Below the pieces are notes generated by a model. It made no database searches and was not told the DNA's origin. It was given only the letters and a program-made list of their open reading frames with translations. A stretch of DNA of 64,000 bases from Adiantum capillus-veneris (Eukaryota > Streptophyta > Polypodiopsida > Polypodiales > Pteridaceae): NCBI GenBank assembly GCA_014529385.2, contig CM043969.1, forward strand, positions 68,956,676 to 69,020,675, read 5' to 3'. Shown here in pieces: positions 11,396 to 22,160 of the stretch (position 1 is the first letter of the stretch; each line of letters begins with the position of its first letter). The position numbers and the translations under genes were made by a program.

Positions 11396-12034
11396 TTAAG
11401 CAAATCTATAAAGTCTACATTTTTTGAATACCTTTTTGAGGTGTTCAAAATGATCAGCCCGGATTGATGAATGTACGCATAGATCATTCATATATACTTT
11501 CAAGAATTTCCTAAGATATTCTTTAAAAGCATGGCTCATCAATCTTTGAAAGGTGGCATTAGTTAACCCAAAACGAAAAACCCAATAGGCAAAAATACCC
11601 CATTCCGTTGCAAAAGCAGTTTTATGCTGATCTTTTGGGTCAACCAAAAGTTGATTGTGTTCCGAAAAGCCATCTAAGAAGCTATAAGTTTCTTTACCTT
11701 CAACTCGTTCTAACACATGCTCAGTGATTGGAAGAGGAAAGTTGTCTCTAATAGTAGCTCCATTCACTTTCTTGAGGTTGACACACACTCGTAATTTTCC
11801 ATTCTTCTTGGGTACTACTACAATTGGAGACACCCAATCTGTTTGTTCAATTTCATAAATGAATTCGGCTTCCTTTAGTTTTTCAATCTCTTCTTTGATC
11901 TTTTTGGCAAATGTTTTATTGTATGTATATGGCCTTTGTGTACTTGGTTTCGCATCATCTCTCATGGGTATGATATGTTGACAGATTTCTGGATCAACAC
12001 CCTTGAGATCCTTGTAAGACCAAGCGAAGATATC
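11396..12034 (-). pseudogene. Unit C: reverse transcriptase core
   Basis: After a TGA at about 12035 the frame continues DIFAWSYKDLKGVDPEICQH and then the RT domain: WVSPIVVVPKKNGKLRVCVN (fingers), YSFLDGFSEHNQLLVDP, KTAFATEWGIFAYWVFRFGL, and the catalytic loop KVYMNDLCVHSS. Ty3 elements normally have a DD pair in this loop; here the first Asp is Asn, so catalysis should be lost. The protein belongs to the Ty3/gypsy type by order of motifs and by the long pre-RT segment. Confidence 0.9.
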
Positions 12035-12775
12035 TCAGTATTCGTTTAGTAAGCTTAACAAAAGCTCTTCTTCTTCTTCTATTAGGTCATTTGCGATGTA
12101 GGCAGGCCTATGCTCTTCTCCTAGTTCAGCCAAATCTATCTTTTTCATGTTTTCAGGCCCCTTGTAGGAGTCGCTTTGATTTTGTAGTTCTCTAACAGGT
12201 TGTTTGACAATGATTTTCAGATCTTGGAGACTATATTTCTTATAATGGGATGGAACACTCATTACATTTTTACCATCCTCTTCTCTGGTTTCCATTTCAG
12301 TCGTATATATCTCCTTTAGAGCTTTTTTCAACTCTTGATATTTCTTTTTCCGCTCGACTCGTGTCATTGTTGACTCCTTTTCTCGTTTTTTTGGCTTTGG
12401 TTGAGTATCCTTTCTCATTTTTCTCGATGTTTTTGACATTTTTGGATTTTTGTTTGAAGGATATTTTCCAGTGATTGTGTCCTTGACACAATCATGTGCA
12501 TTTACCTTCATTAGGAGCTGTGTTCTACTAGAGGCTGATGACATAGGTACGTTTCTGGTGTCTCTTTTTAGTCTATACCATTTCTATCTTCTCGATTTCT
12601 GATTAGAAAAGTCAAAAAACTTTTCCTCCCCTCCTTTCATGAGTAGCTTAGCTCGCACATGTTCTTTTTCTGACCCTGAATCTTCTGAGGCAGTTGAGTG
12701 TTCTTCTAACTCATATGTTGCATCGTAGCACACAGCAAAAGACGACAATCTTAAGCTATGCGGTTTTCTAAAAAG
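12035..12775 (-). pseudogene. Unit C: pre-RT region, no protease or gag recognised
   Basis: A frame opens at about 12775 (YELEEHSTASEDSGSEKEH) and is stopped near 12590. From 12544 it runs 169 codons that are rich in Lys/Arg/Glu (KPKKREKES, RVERKKKYQELKKAL) and ends with GEEHRPAYIANDLI, LLLSLLNEY, the segment that normally links protease to RT. No DTG-type protease and no CCHC knuckle is present between the primer site and RT. Either gag and protease were deleted or protease sits elsewhere in this element, as the domain at 8338-9045 suggests. Confidence 0.6.
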
Positions 12776-12859
12776 AAAGTTTTTACTCGAGGTGATCCTA
12801 GAGAAAGTTAAAGGATAACTTTACAAGATGCTCATGTTTTTTCCTAGTTTAGGTCTCTT

Positions 12860-12880
12860 GGATCCCCGGCAACGGTGCTA
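12860..12880 (-). promoter_or_regulatory. Primer-binding site of unit C (tRNA-Asp-like)
   Basis: Read on the minus strand, two bases after the LTR end comes TAGCACCGTTGCCGGGGATC, close to the plant LTR-element primer site TGGCGCCGTTGCCGGGGATC, complementary to a tRNA-Asp 3' end. Confidence 0.75.
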
Positions 12881-12882
12881 AA

Positions 12883-13802
12883 TGTGGGACGGGTGTCTAA
12901 CCTCACTCCTATCTTATTGCAGATTTAGCGAGAACCACGATTAAATTGTCAACCCATGGGATGAAGCTGACTCGACTAGTGCATAGAGGCTACAAGAGGT
13001 TGTCAATCTCTCGGAAAACAAGAAACAACTCGCATCTAACTCAAGCTACACTCAAGTGACTGAAATCACCAAAAGCCAATCGCTCATCGGCAAACAAATC
13101 ACATCCGTTATAGCATCAAATGACATCCAAATGTAACGAAACTTCTAGGACATGTTTATAAGACCTAAGCACATATGCTTATGGTCTCAAATCCACTTTA
13201 GGTCAAGTGTCAAAATCACAATTATTAACAGTAGTTGATTTTTGACCTAGTCGTTTTCAACCCAGAATACACCTAAATGCTTAACAATGATGCCCCAATA
13301 CCCCGCCTATGCTTAGTTTTTTACTTTAAAGTGTAAATTCCTACTTATGATGAAATTACGCCGCGGGTCGGCGACGCCAAAAGCTACAAAATACTATGAT
13401 GTGTTTACGTCAATGTGTAGAGCTCTTACCTACGGTTGCAATGCAACAAACGCGACTGCAATGTGACAACCGGAGAGGGAGTAGGAAGCACGAGAAGGAG
13501 AGAAGTGAGCGCCGTTAGCTCACGCTATGTATTCAATTATCCAAAAACTTAATAATAACTTACAGAAATTGGCTTTTATACCTTAGCCAAGGTTTTTGGT
13601 AATCAAAACTGATAATTTGGGAGCTCTAACTAAAGATAGGTAATGACAGGTTGATACAATCTAGAAGCTTGTAGCCCCGGCTCATCAATTACAAGGTTTA
13701 CCCAAAAAGTAGGAGTTACAATATTCCCGATTTATCAAAAATAATAAGTGTTTTTACATGGGAGCTCCGAAAAATGGTATCCGAGTTAGCTTGCTACTAA
13801 CA
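12883..13802 (-). repeat. LTR shared by units B and C (920 bp)
   Basis: Begins TGTGGGACGG and ends GCTACTAACA on the plus strand, so it has TG...CA ends. It aligns along its whole length with 16626-17535. It is the 3' LTR of unit B (B's ORF runs into it) and, by the primer site on its left, also the 5' LTR of unit C. A copy of one arm of the leader palindrome (AATCACAATTATTAAC) lies at 13214-13229. Confidence 0.9.
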
Positions 13803-14817
13803 TAGTGTCACCCGATTTTCTTCGTGATGAGGTGGTTTTTGGTTTCTTAACATTACTCTCAAAAGATCTCTCACGGTGTTCATCACTGGGAATAGTTTCT
13901 GGTCCTTGGTCCTTGGTCCAATATCCAATCTCGTATGGAGTACCCTTGGTATTTGGTTTGTTCCACCTCCTCAGGGTCATCATAACAAAGTTGTTGTTAT
14001 AACAATCCGTAAACAGGTAGGTTGGTAGATTTGTTGATCCCTTATCTTTGATTTTGAAGATATAGATTATCTTCATGGGTGTTAATTTTCCTAATTCGGC
14101 ATGCAAAGTCCATAGAAGATATTTGACATTTCTATCCTCCCAATAATAGACTCCAATCTTAGGATTATCCGTACTAAGCCATTTCAAAGTCTTCAAATCA
14201 ACTTAATCGTATTCCTCGAATTCTAAAGTAGGTGGTCCTTCTTTTTCTACCATATCTAGAATTATGGTATTTACTTCTAATCCCCATTTGTCTATCACGT
14301 CAGGATTTTCAACTTGTAAATACTGAATTCCGTTTCTATCCATGTACATTTTTCCTTGTTTGTTTGTCTTGATCTCCTCTTCAAACTCAATACCATGTTC
14401 ATCAATACGAATAGCATACTCTTCGTTAGAATCCAAGTAAACCTGAGCTCCATGACGATTAATCTTATAAAAAGAGAGTATATGCTTATAGCGCACTGTC
14501 ATTCCGATTTTTGAGTGAGTCAAATAGGAAGACATTTCAGATGTTGAATCCGAAAAAGTGTCTGAGACTTTCTCAAGAATAGTATGCAAGGGATTTCCTT
14601 GATTCACACTTTCTTCAGTGGATACTCTACTGGAGGTTTCTCCAAATATACCTTGGTTTTCTAGTATACGACCAGATCTAAGGTTCATAAAGACTTGTGA
14701 TACCCTGGATAGAGTACTTATCGTCGAATTGACTTGTTGTGAATTTCTTCCACTTGACTTGATTGCAAATTTCGTCAAGCTGTCGATTCCTTGTCTGCAA
14801 CCTGATTCATGTATCAA
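13786..14817 (-). CDS. Unit B: unrecognised ORF with one in-frame stop
   Basis: A frame of about 205 codons starts at 14817, ends in TAA at 14203, and continues in the same frame for a further 138 codons to 13786, ending a few codons inside the LTR. Near the N-terminus is MNLRSGRILENQG. Later segments include YKHILSFYKINRHGAQVYLD, QGKMYMDRNGIQYLQVENP and, past the stop, LKTLKWLSTDNPKIGVYYWE and FTDCYNNNFVMMTLRRWNKP, ending in a basic tail (KKPKTTSSRRKSGD). I see no zinc knuckle, RT, protease or integrase motif. It is the only protein of the 2.8-kb internal region, so it may be a gag or an accessory protein of a non-autonomous element. Function unknown. Confidence 0.55.
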
Positions 14818-16240
14818 TTTTAATCACGTTAGCTGTTCTTTCACAAAGACTGTATAGTTTTTGCTAACTATTGAGATTAGTCTATGTATATCACTTCAAT
14901 TCGAGCTAAGTGAGTCAACAATTGAGACTTTCAGATTCTACTTTTGCAAAAATCAAAGGATTAATCTGCAACTTGGAATCTAAGTGAACATGTACCACTT
15001 TGGATCCGATTGAACCCAAAATTGCCTAGTGGCCTTGTATTATGTTGTTCTAACACTGTACAAGTTCAAAAGTCAAAATTGGTGTCTCTGTGTAGCAGTA
15101 GTAAATAATCATGGTTATTTACTTTTCTCAATTTTTCACACTTTTTGGCTAAATTTGCCAAGTATACAACCTGTTAAGGTCTCTGTACGAGTTTTACTAA
15201 GTTTAGACAAAATCTGTTCAAGTTTAGCGCAACTGTTTCGTGTCCGTAGACTCTGATTCCAAGAATCTGGCTTAACTCCCAATTTTGTAATCCAAATTTC
15301 ACCAAAATTGATTTGTGTGGTCTACTTGATGTGCTTGACCTGGTGGTATACTCAAATGTGCCAGATTATCAATCTTTGTAGCAGATGTAAATAATTGTGA
15401 TTATTTACTCCTACTATGTTTTTGCAAGTTTTTGTCCCAATCTTGACACAGATCTAATAAGCACCTCAACTTAAGCTCCCTAGCCAAGTTTCATCAAGTT
15501 TGTACAATATTTGTTCAAATGGTCATCAGTTTTGTATCCGCATACTGTCTTTGCAAATTTAGTCATAAGATTCAATCCAATGATCCAAATCTGTTTGTGG
15601 GCTTAATACAACATGGTAAGGCTAGTGGTATGCTAACTTGGTCAAAAAAAGTTGAAAAATGGGACAGATGTAAATAACCACGATTATTTACTTCTGATAA
15701 ATTTTTGCATCTTTTTGGTCAATTGAGCATATACACATGTCTATCACATCAATATAAGCCTATGTATCAAGTTTCATTGAGTTTAAACGAAAAATTTCCC
15801 AATTTACACTCAAGTTCCTGAAAGTCAGTTTACAGACTTTAGTTTTTACCCAGTTTTTTGTCAGTTTGGTGATTCAAATCCTATGTGCCTTTACAAAAGT
15901 TGTTTGTACACATGTATAGAATCTCTGCTACCAAGCTTGGTCAGTTTTGAGCTAAAAGTAACTAATCATGATTACGGCCTAAAATTAACACTTTTTTGAA
16001 TTTTTTCACTAGATAGTCTTTTCATGAGCTATTTCAAGCCTCTGAGTCATGTCCAAACTTAATTTGGCTTAAAATGTCAAGAAAAAGTAAATAATCTGAG
16101 TTTTTGCAAACTGTTGAAATTTTTACCTCAATGTGTCCTTGAGCTTACCCACTAGTTCATACAACTGTTAAAGCATACTCTCCAGTCGGATTGAGTGGTT
16201 GGCAATCTTTTTGTACTATTTCTGGCTGTAGACCTGAAAT
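14815..16240. repeat. Unit B leader: tandem units of about 286 bp, each with a palindrome
   Basis: Palindromes lie at 15101-15122, 15387-15408, 15670-15691 and (shortened) 15958-15975, with starts 286, 283 and 288 bp apart. A half copy is at 16086-16096 and a trace at about 14815. Arms are GTAAATAATC and GATTATTTAC around two centre bases. Text between is clearly homologous although diverged: TTTTTGCA, CAAGTTTCAT(C/T)AAGTTT, GATCCAAATCTGTTTGTG. This is a true tandem array, all in one orientation, located between the primer site and the ORF. Confidence 0.9.
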
Positions 16241-16604
16241 TCTGCAACTTCACATAACAACTCACAATTGATTCTTTCAGAAAGAGAAATGTTTTGAAAT
16301 CTACCTCGGATTCTCCTTACCCTACTCTTAGATCCTACTGCAATGAGTTGTGGAAAGTGTTCACAAACACTCGTTTTCTTGTTTTTTATGATTTTTCGAG
16401 CCTTGATCTTAAAACTTGTCTTGTCTATCAATCATTCTCAAAACCCTACTTTAATTCTACAATCCTACAATCCTAAAGGCACTCAGCAAGTACGATTACT
16501 TCCAAGCTACCTCTACGTAGCAAAAGACAACAATCTTAAATCTTCGAGGAAGTTAAAGGATAACTTCACAAGACGCTCATGTTTTTTCGTAGTTTAGGTC
16601 TCTT
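16241..16604 (-). other. Unit B proximal leader
   Basis: Non-coding. The last 100 bp before the primer site (about 16510-16604) match 12727-12859 of unit C (CAATCTTAA, AAGTTAAAGGATAACTT, AGACGCTCATGTTTTTTC), with about 50 bp less in B, showing that B and C belong to one family. Confidence 0.7.
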
Positions 16605-16623
16605 GGATCACCGGTAGGCGCCA
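16605..16623 (-). promoter_or_regulatory. Primer-binding site of unit B (tRNA-Asp-like)
   Basis: On the minus strand, TGGCGCCTACCGGTGATCC follows the LTR end after two bases. It is a diverged tRNA-Asp-type primer site. Confidence 0.8.
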
Positions 16624-16625
16624 AA

Positions 16626-17535
16626 TGTGGGAGGGGTGTATAACCTCACTTCTATCTTATTGCAAATATAGCGAGAATCACGATTAAATTATTAATCCAT
16701 GGGACGAAGCTGACTTGACTAGTGTATAGAGGCTACAAGAGGTTGTCAATCTCTCAAAAAACAACAAACAACTCGCATCTAACTAAAGCTACACTCAAAG
16801 TGACTGAAATCACCAAAAACCCATCGCTCATCAGCAAACAAATCACATTCGTTACAGCATCAAATGATATCCAAACGTAATAAAACCTCTAGTACATGTT
16901 TATAAGACCTAAGCACACATGCTTATGGTTTCAATTCCCACTTTAAGTAAGTGCAAAAATCACGATTATTAACAGGGTGGATTTTTGACCTAGTTGTTTC
17001 CGACCCAGAATGCATCTAAATGCTTAGCAATGATGCTCCAATACCCCGCCTATACTTAGTTTTTGGTTTAGAAGCTTAAATTCCTACTTATGATGAAACT
17101 AGGCCGTGGATCAATGATGCCAAAAGCTACAAAATACTGTGAAGTGCTTACGTCAATGCGTAGAGCTCTTACATGTGGTTGTAACGCAACAGACATGACT
17201 ACAATGTGACAATCGAGGAGGGAGTAGGAAGCGCAAGAAGGAGAGAAGTAAACGTCGTTAGCTCATGCTTTATTGCATTATCCAAAACTTAATAATAACT
17301 TACAAAAATTGGCTTTTATACCTTAGCCAAGGTTTTTGGTGGACAAAACTAATAATCTGAGAGCTCTAACTAAAGATAGGTTGATACAATCTGGAAGCTT
17401 GTAACCCCGGCTCATCGATTACAAAGTTTATCCGAAAAATAGGAGTTACAATATTTCTGATTCATCAAAATAATAATTGTTTTTACAATGAGAGCTCCAA
17501 AAAATGGTATCCGGGTGGTTAGCTTGTTGCTAACA
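16626..17535 (-). repeat. 5' LTR of unit B (910 bp)
   Basis: Plus-strand ends TGTGGGAGGG and TTGCTAACA. Aligns with 12883-13802 throughout, with many substitutions and small indels. Contains AAATCACGATTATTAAC at 16957-16973, an arm of the leader palindrome. No clear 5-bp target duplication can be tested because the far end of the B/C composite is missing. Confidence 0.9.
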
Positions 17536-17757
17536 GGAAATCCCATAAGCATGAAGTTGTTGGGTAACTTCGGCTTGCAAGGCAAGGTTTCCCATAGCTT
17601 GTTGCAACCTAGTAACAAGATAGTTCACAAACATTAGGGCATCATCAGTAGCACCTTCATGTGCAAAATCAAAGTTTTCAATGTCCATTCTACTCTTTTT
17701 ATTATTGCCAGCCATGTTAACTAAACTTATGCTACTTTGTGCTTTGGTACCCTCCAA
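17536..17757 (-). CDS. Short ORF downstream of copia primer site (interrupted gag-like N-terminus?)
   Basis: Starting at 17757 the frame reads MEGTKAQSSISLVNMAGNN, then DIENFDFAHEGATDDALMF and LQQAMGNLALQAEVTQQL before meeting the B LTR at 17535. Being 330 bp downstream of a copia-type primer site, it could be the first part of that element's gag, cut by insertion of the B/C composite. It does not resemble a standard copia gag start, so this is tentative. Confidence 0.3.
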
Positions 17758-18090
17758 AACCTTAGTTGTTGCTCTTCTTTACTTTTGAAAATTAGCTCTC
17801 AAGCAACCACACCTGTAGTTTAGAGACTATTGATTGCAAAGAGTAGTGGAGAGGGTCTAACATTGCTCGGTTCTATGGATCTTTCTAGTAGCTCAATAAT
17901 GATTGAGCCAAAGGCAAACCCCAAAAGACTACATTATTAATTCTAAAGTTCCCAACGGTGAACCTCAAACTAAGTCATTTTTAACCAAGATTATAGATCC
18001 CTATCTCACTTACCCTATTGCAATGAACATGTCCAACCTTTAATGGACAACTTAAGGACCTCTCTTCTTAAGCAAGAAAAGAGAAACCTA

Positions 18091-18102
18091 GCTCTGATAC
18101 CA
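18091..18102 (-). promoter_or_regulatory. Initiator tRNA-Met primer-binding site of copia element F
   Basis: Reverse complement is TGGTATCAGAGC, the standard plant copia primer site, one base from the LTR end. Confidence 0.85.
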
Positions 18103-18103
18103 A

Positions 18104-19111
18104 TGTAAAAAAATTGGACTAATAACATTGAGAGTAGCAGGTTTAAGATAGTTGTAGTGAGCATATTTTAATGAGAACTCTTCAAGAGTATAAAGAGAAT
18201 ACTTGATTAGAGATATCAAAATAATCATTATACCTAGTTATTTTGGCATGAACAATACTTGTAAAAGATAGAGAGAATTAGAGAAATTGACAACAGTTAA
18301 GGACCGGATTTATGTGGAGTCAGGGCCCCCTCCAAAAGGCTTTTGTAGTATAGATTCTCCCATAAAGAGAGACTTGGTACAATGCAAGATTGTGTTCCTT
18401 GAGACCTCGTTGGTGCAATGAAGATGGTAGACTTTATACACCTAACTTGCAAAAGCATTAACATATCCCCGGCCTCAATCCCAAGACCTCAAAACACCTT
18501 CAAAGGTGGAGAGAGCTAGCAAGGAGTGAGGCAAGGGAAGAGGAAGAAGAAGTAACATACGAAAAACAAATAGTTTCCTCACTTGTCATTACTCTTGTAG
18601 CTTAGCATAACATAGTAGCATAGTAATGGAGATGGAAAGCTTTTGCTTTGAAGCATGGCTCTTGGTTGGATTTGCATTCCATAGCCAAGAGTTGTTGGTG
18701 TAGACTCTCAACTTCTCAAGCTTCGAAAAGGAGATGGACTTCTTTCTCAACACACAATGAGAATGAATGTGTGAGTGTGTGTGTGGGAGAGAGAGTATAC
18801 CCTCAAGCATACCCCTTCTTGCTTTGGTCGAACCCCTCTTCTCGCTCAAGCTTGTCATTGATTGGACCTCACCAAACCTAGTCAATCACATGATTTAGTC
18901 ATATCAAGTAACAAGGGTAGCATTTGGACAAGTGTCCTCCTTTCCCCTTTGAGAGAGAGGGCTTGAATAAATCTAGGATAAATAAATAAATAAACTAAAT
19001 TCTCACTGTATCCCTTTAGAGGCCATCCAATAGGCTTTAAACACAACATAAGGACAACATGTGTAGGTGCTTGACATGTGTCCTTGTTGCCTCTTAAGTC
19101 GGCTTGCCTTG

Positions 19112-19151
<40 letters not shown>

Positions 19152-19436
19152 TATTCTCTCTCTTGCTCCTACTTCTAAGGCTCGTCCCCCCTTGTGTAGG
19201 ATCCTCTTTGACTTTTGGCATCTCAAGCACCTTAGCCTTCAAGCATGACAAGCACCTCAAGCACCTTATTCATCAAGCATGAACATCACATCAAGCACCT
19301 TAGTCAGCAAGCACGACAAGCACCTCAAGCACCTTAGTCAGCAAAAAGCAAGACAAGCACCTCAAGCTTAGGCAAGGTTCCCACCTGAAGGTCAGTTGTA
19401 GCTTGCTTAAAGTCCTAGGTCTAAGGACTTTTAACA
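18104..19436 (-). repeat. Probable 5' LTR of copia element F (about 1.33 kb)
   Basis: On the minus strand it would start TGTTAAAAGTCC and end TTTTTTTACA just before the primer site. Only one copy is in the window, so the outer end is set by the TG...CA rule and is provisional. It carries a (GT)n run at about 19114-19149 and, at 19224-19362, four tandem copies of a 34-37-bp unit that begins CAAGCACCTTA. Confidence 0.6.
19224..19362. repeat. Minisatellite, 34-37-bp unit, four copies
   Basis: Units start at 19224, 19258, 19292 and 19326. Each begins CAAGCACCTTA and ends near GACAAGCACCT. The last unit has a 3-bp expansion. It lies inside the candidate LTR. Confidence 0.9.
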
Positions 19437-19689
19437 CTAAATTTTGGAGGTCTTTAATGAAGCTAACCCTAAGGTGTTTTAATCTCCACTATCTAGTCAT
19501 TGCTCTTTGATAGACCATCTCCCTTTTGGTCTCGTTGCCTTCTCTCCCTTTGGCCCCGTGTTGAAATAGATCTAAAAGCGCATGTCTATGTTTTAACTCT
19601 TGTTCCCGTTTATTTTCCCATATTAAAAGATCAATTCAATATGAGGAAATCATTTGGGTTAATTAGATATTAGATTTTATGACATGGTT

Positions 19690-21235
19690 AATTTTCATGC
19701 TAGTATCAAGGATATTATCGAGCAACTCATTTCTACAAGCGAAGTCGTTTTTTATAGTTCACTTATAAAAATTATTTTTTATTCTTACCCAAGGAAATCC
19801 TAATGTTTTCAAGTTTGATGCATTTTGCAATTGTTGTTGCTACAAGAGTCACTTGAAAGAAAGAACGAGGCCAAACAGCATGCACTTGAACAGGCTTACG
19901 TTGCTTCTCAAACCACTTCTCATGGTTCTTCAGTGAGTAGAAAATCACATGTTCCTAATAATTCTACTAAAAGAACCTCCTCTAGGAATTCTGGTGAAAA
20001 GGAAAAAACGAAGATATATTGCCATTATTGCAAGGCCATTGATCACTCGATAAAGCAATGTCCTAAATTGAAGATGAAAGAGGCTAGTTCCACTGCAAGT
20101 AAAACTATTGTAGAATCTTTTGTGAAGAGAGATTGTGATGGTGATGTAGATGCAGAGTGGGCATTTAGCGCGGTTGCAACTTGTGCACATTGATGTTTGT
20201 GGGCCTATGCAAACTCCATCATTAAACAGTTACCTTTACTTCCCGACTTTCATTGATGATTACTCTAGGAATGCATGGGTGTATCGGCTTAAATCGAAGT
20301 ATGAAGTATTCTTGTGCTTTAAGAAAATTTCTAGCTACGGCTAAAAATGTCTCTGAATGTGCTATGGACACCCTCAGTTCAGATTGAGGAAGGAAGTATA
20401 TGTCTCATGAGTGTAATGAATTTATGACTGATCGTGGGATAAAACACCAAAGTACTATACATCTTAGCAGAATGGTGTTGCTAAAAGAAAAAACAAGTCA
20501 CTTACAAAGACGGTATGTTATATGATCAAGAGTCGAGCTTTGCCACATTTGTTTTGACTTGAAGCTATCATTTGTGCTACTTATATACTTAACAAATGTC
20601 CTCCAAAATCTTTGCAATCTATGACTCCTTATGAAGCATGGCATGATAAGAAGCCATATATTGATCGCATGCATGTTTTTGGTTGTTTAGGTTATGCTTT
20701 GGTGCCACAAACGCAACACAAGAAATTGGATGATAAAGTTGTTAAATGCATTTTTGTTGGTTGCAATACTGAAAGCAAAGGTTACAAGTATATCATCCGT
20801 AAATCAAACATATCTTGGTTTCACAAAATGTGTCTGTGGACGATTCTATTAAGCCTTTTTTATCATGTACCAGGGACAGTAATGTAAGCTCACGAGACAT
20901 TTACGACACTTTTTTGCCTCTTTTTAATGGTGAAAACTTGAATGTGAATTCTAATGAGGCAAATGTACAACCTATGGCGGTTTCTAAAAGAGTTTTGGAT
21001 CCACTTACTATTGATACAGGTGTACCTGATGTGGACAAAAAGGCCATTGGTACCAAGTGGATTTACAAGTTGAAACGTAAGCCGCATGGTGAGATTGACT
21101 GCTAAAAGCTCGACTTGTTGCAAAAGGTTATGCATAACATCAAGGCATAGATTATGAAGAGACTTTTGCTCCCACTTAAGCCTCTCTTCGTTACAAAGAG
21201 TTCCAAGTGCATAAATAATGAGAAGCTTTTTGAAA
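19690..21235 (+). pseudogene. Copia family-1 remnant, internally deleted
   Basis: Weak gag text (IKDIIEQLISTSEVV) begins near 19690. A zinc knuckle CHYCKAIDHSIKQC follows at about 20020-20060. The frame then jumps straight from DVDAEWAFSA into integrase (QLVHIDVCGPMQTPSLNSYL, FIDDYSRNAWVY). Further integrase text is at 20440-20880 (SMTPYEAWHDKKP, KCIFVGCNTESKGYK), and RT text near 21035-21190 (AIGTKWIYKLKRKP). The element at 56980-61975 reads the same motifs in order but keeps about 660 bp of protease and pre-integrase between the knuckle and integrase. No LTRs were found for this copy. Confidence 0.88.
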
Positions 21236-22160
21236 AGGGGTGGGCCTTATAAAATGTAGCCCTCAATTTTGTGTTATCTCATGTTAATAATCTTCTCTTT
21301 AATGTTCGTTATAAGGATGATAGTTTGAATATGTATGTCAAAATTTTTCTTGGTTATGTACCCGAAAATATAATCCATGCTAAGGTGAATTTATGCTTAA
21401 AGCGAGCTAAAGCTTGATAAACATATGTGAGGAGTAGCATTGTACCTCATTGAGATCTAAATGAGGGTTTTCCCATGTTGAAAGACAACGAGAGGTAGAC
21501 ACATAGCTATATGCTAATGAAGATGAGAGTTGCAAAGGTGTTGCTTCATACGGTGTTGACAAATATAATTTCCACATTACTCTCTCCCTCTCTCTCTCTC
21601 TCTCTCCCCTCCCCCCGGATAGATCTTTGAGCTCTCTTAGATCTCCAACATTAAAACTTCTCTTCTTCTCTCCAATACGAGGAGGTAGGAGATGATTTTG
21701 CATCATTCTATTCAACACACAAATACCAACAAACTATTTCTTTCCTAATTGAAATTAATTATATTTCTCCTCATTGACATTCTTTGTATAAATTTAGGGA
21801 CAATTCGACCCATGCCTCTAATGACACAACCCTTGGGCCCCACCACAAATTGCATTGCAGATGACACTTAAATGCACTCCTCTTTTAAATTTGTGCCATT
21901 TGGATCCATAAGCTATTGTGGTTAAACAACTCTGCAAACCAGCTCAATAGAGTCATCTTTTCTACAGCTTGTGCCACTAGTTTTTCTAATGCCACCAACT
22001 TTCCTAACCGATTAAATGCACTAGTCCTAAAGGAGACACAGTGGGACAAACCGGGCTACCCGACCACTAGTCCTAAAAGAATGAGGCCAACTATAGGAGT
22101 CTCTACAAAAAAGCACAAAAACTCCCAATCAATGACCAAATACACATTAGCACAAAGCTT
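21236..22160. other. Non-coding stretch 3' of the BAHD gene
   Basis: No supported gene. A short (TC)n run is at about 21583-21606. The part nearest 22160 would be the 3' untranslated or flanking sequence of the minus-strand acyltransferase. Confidence 0.5.
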
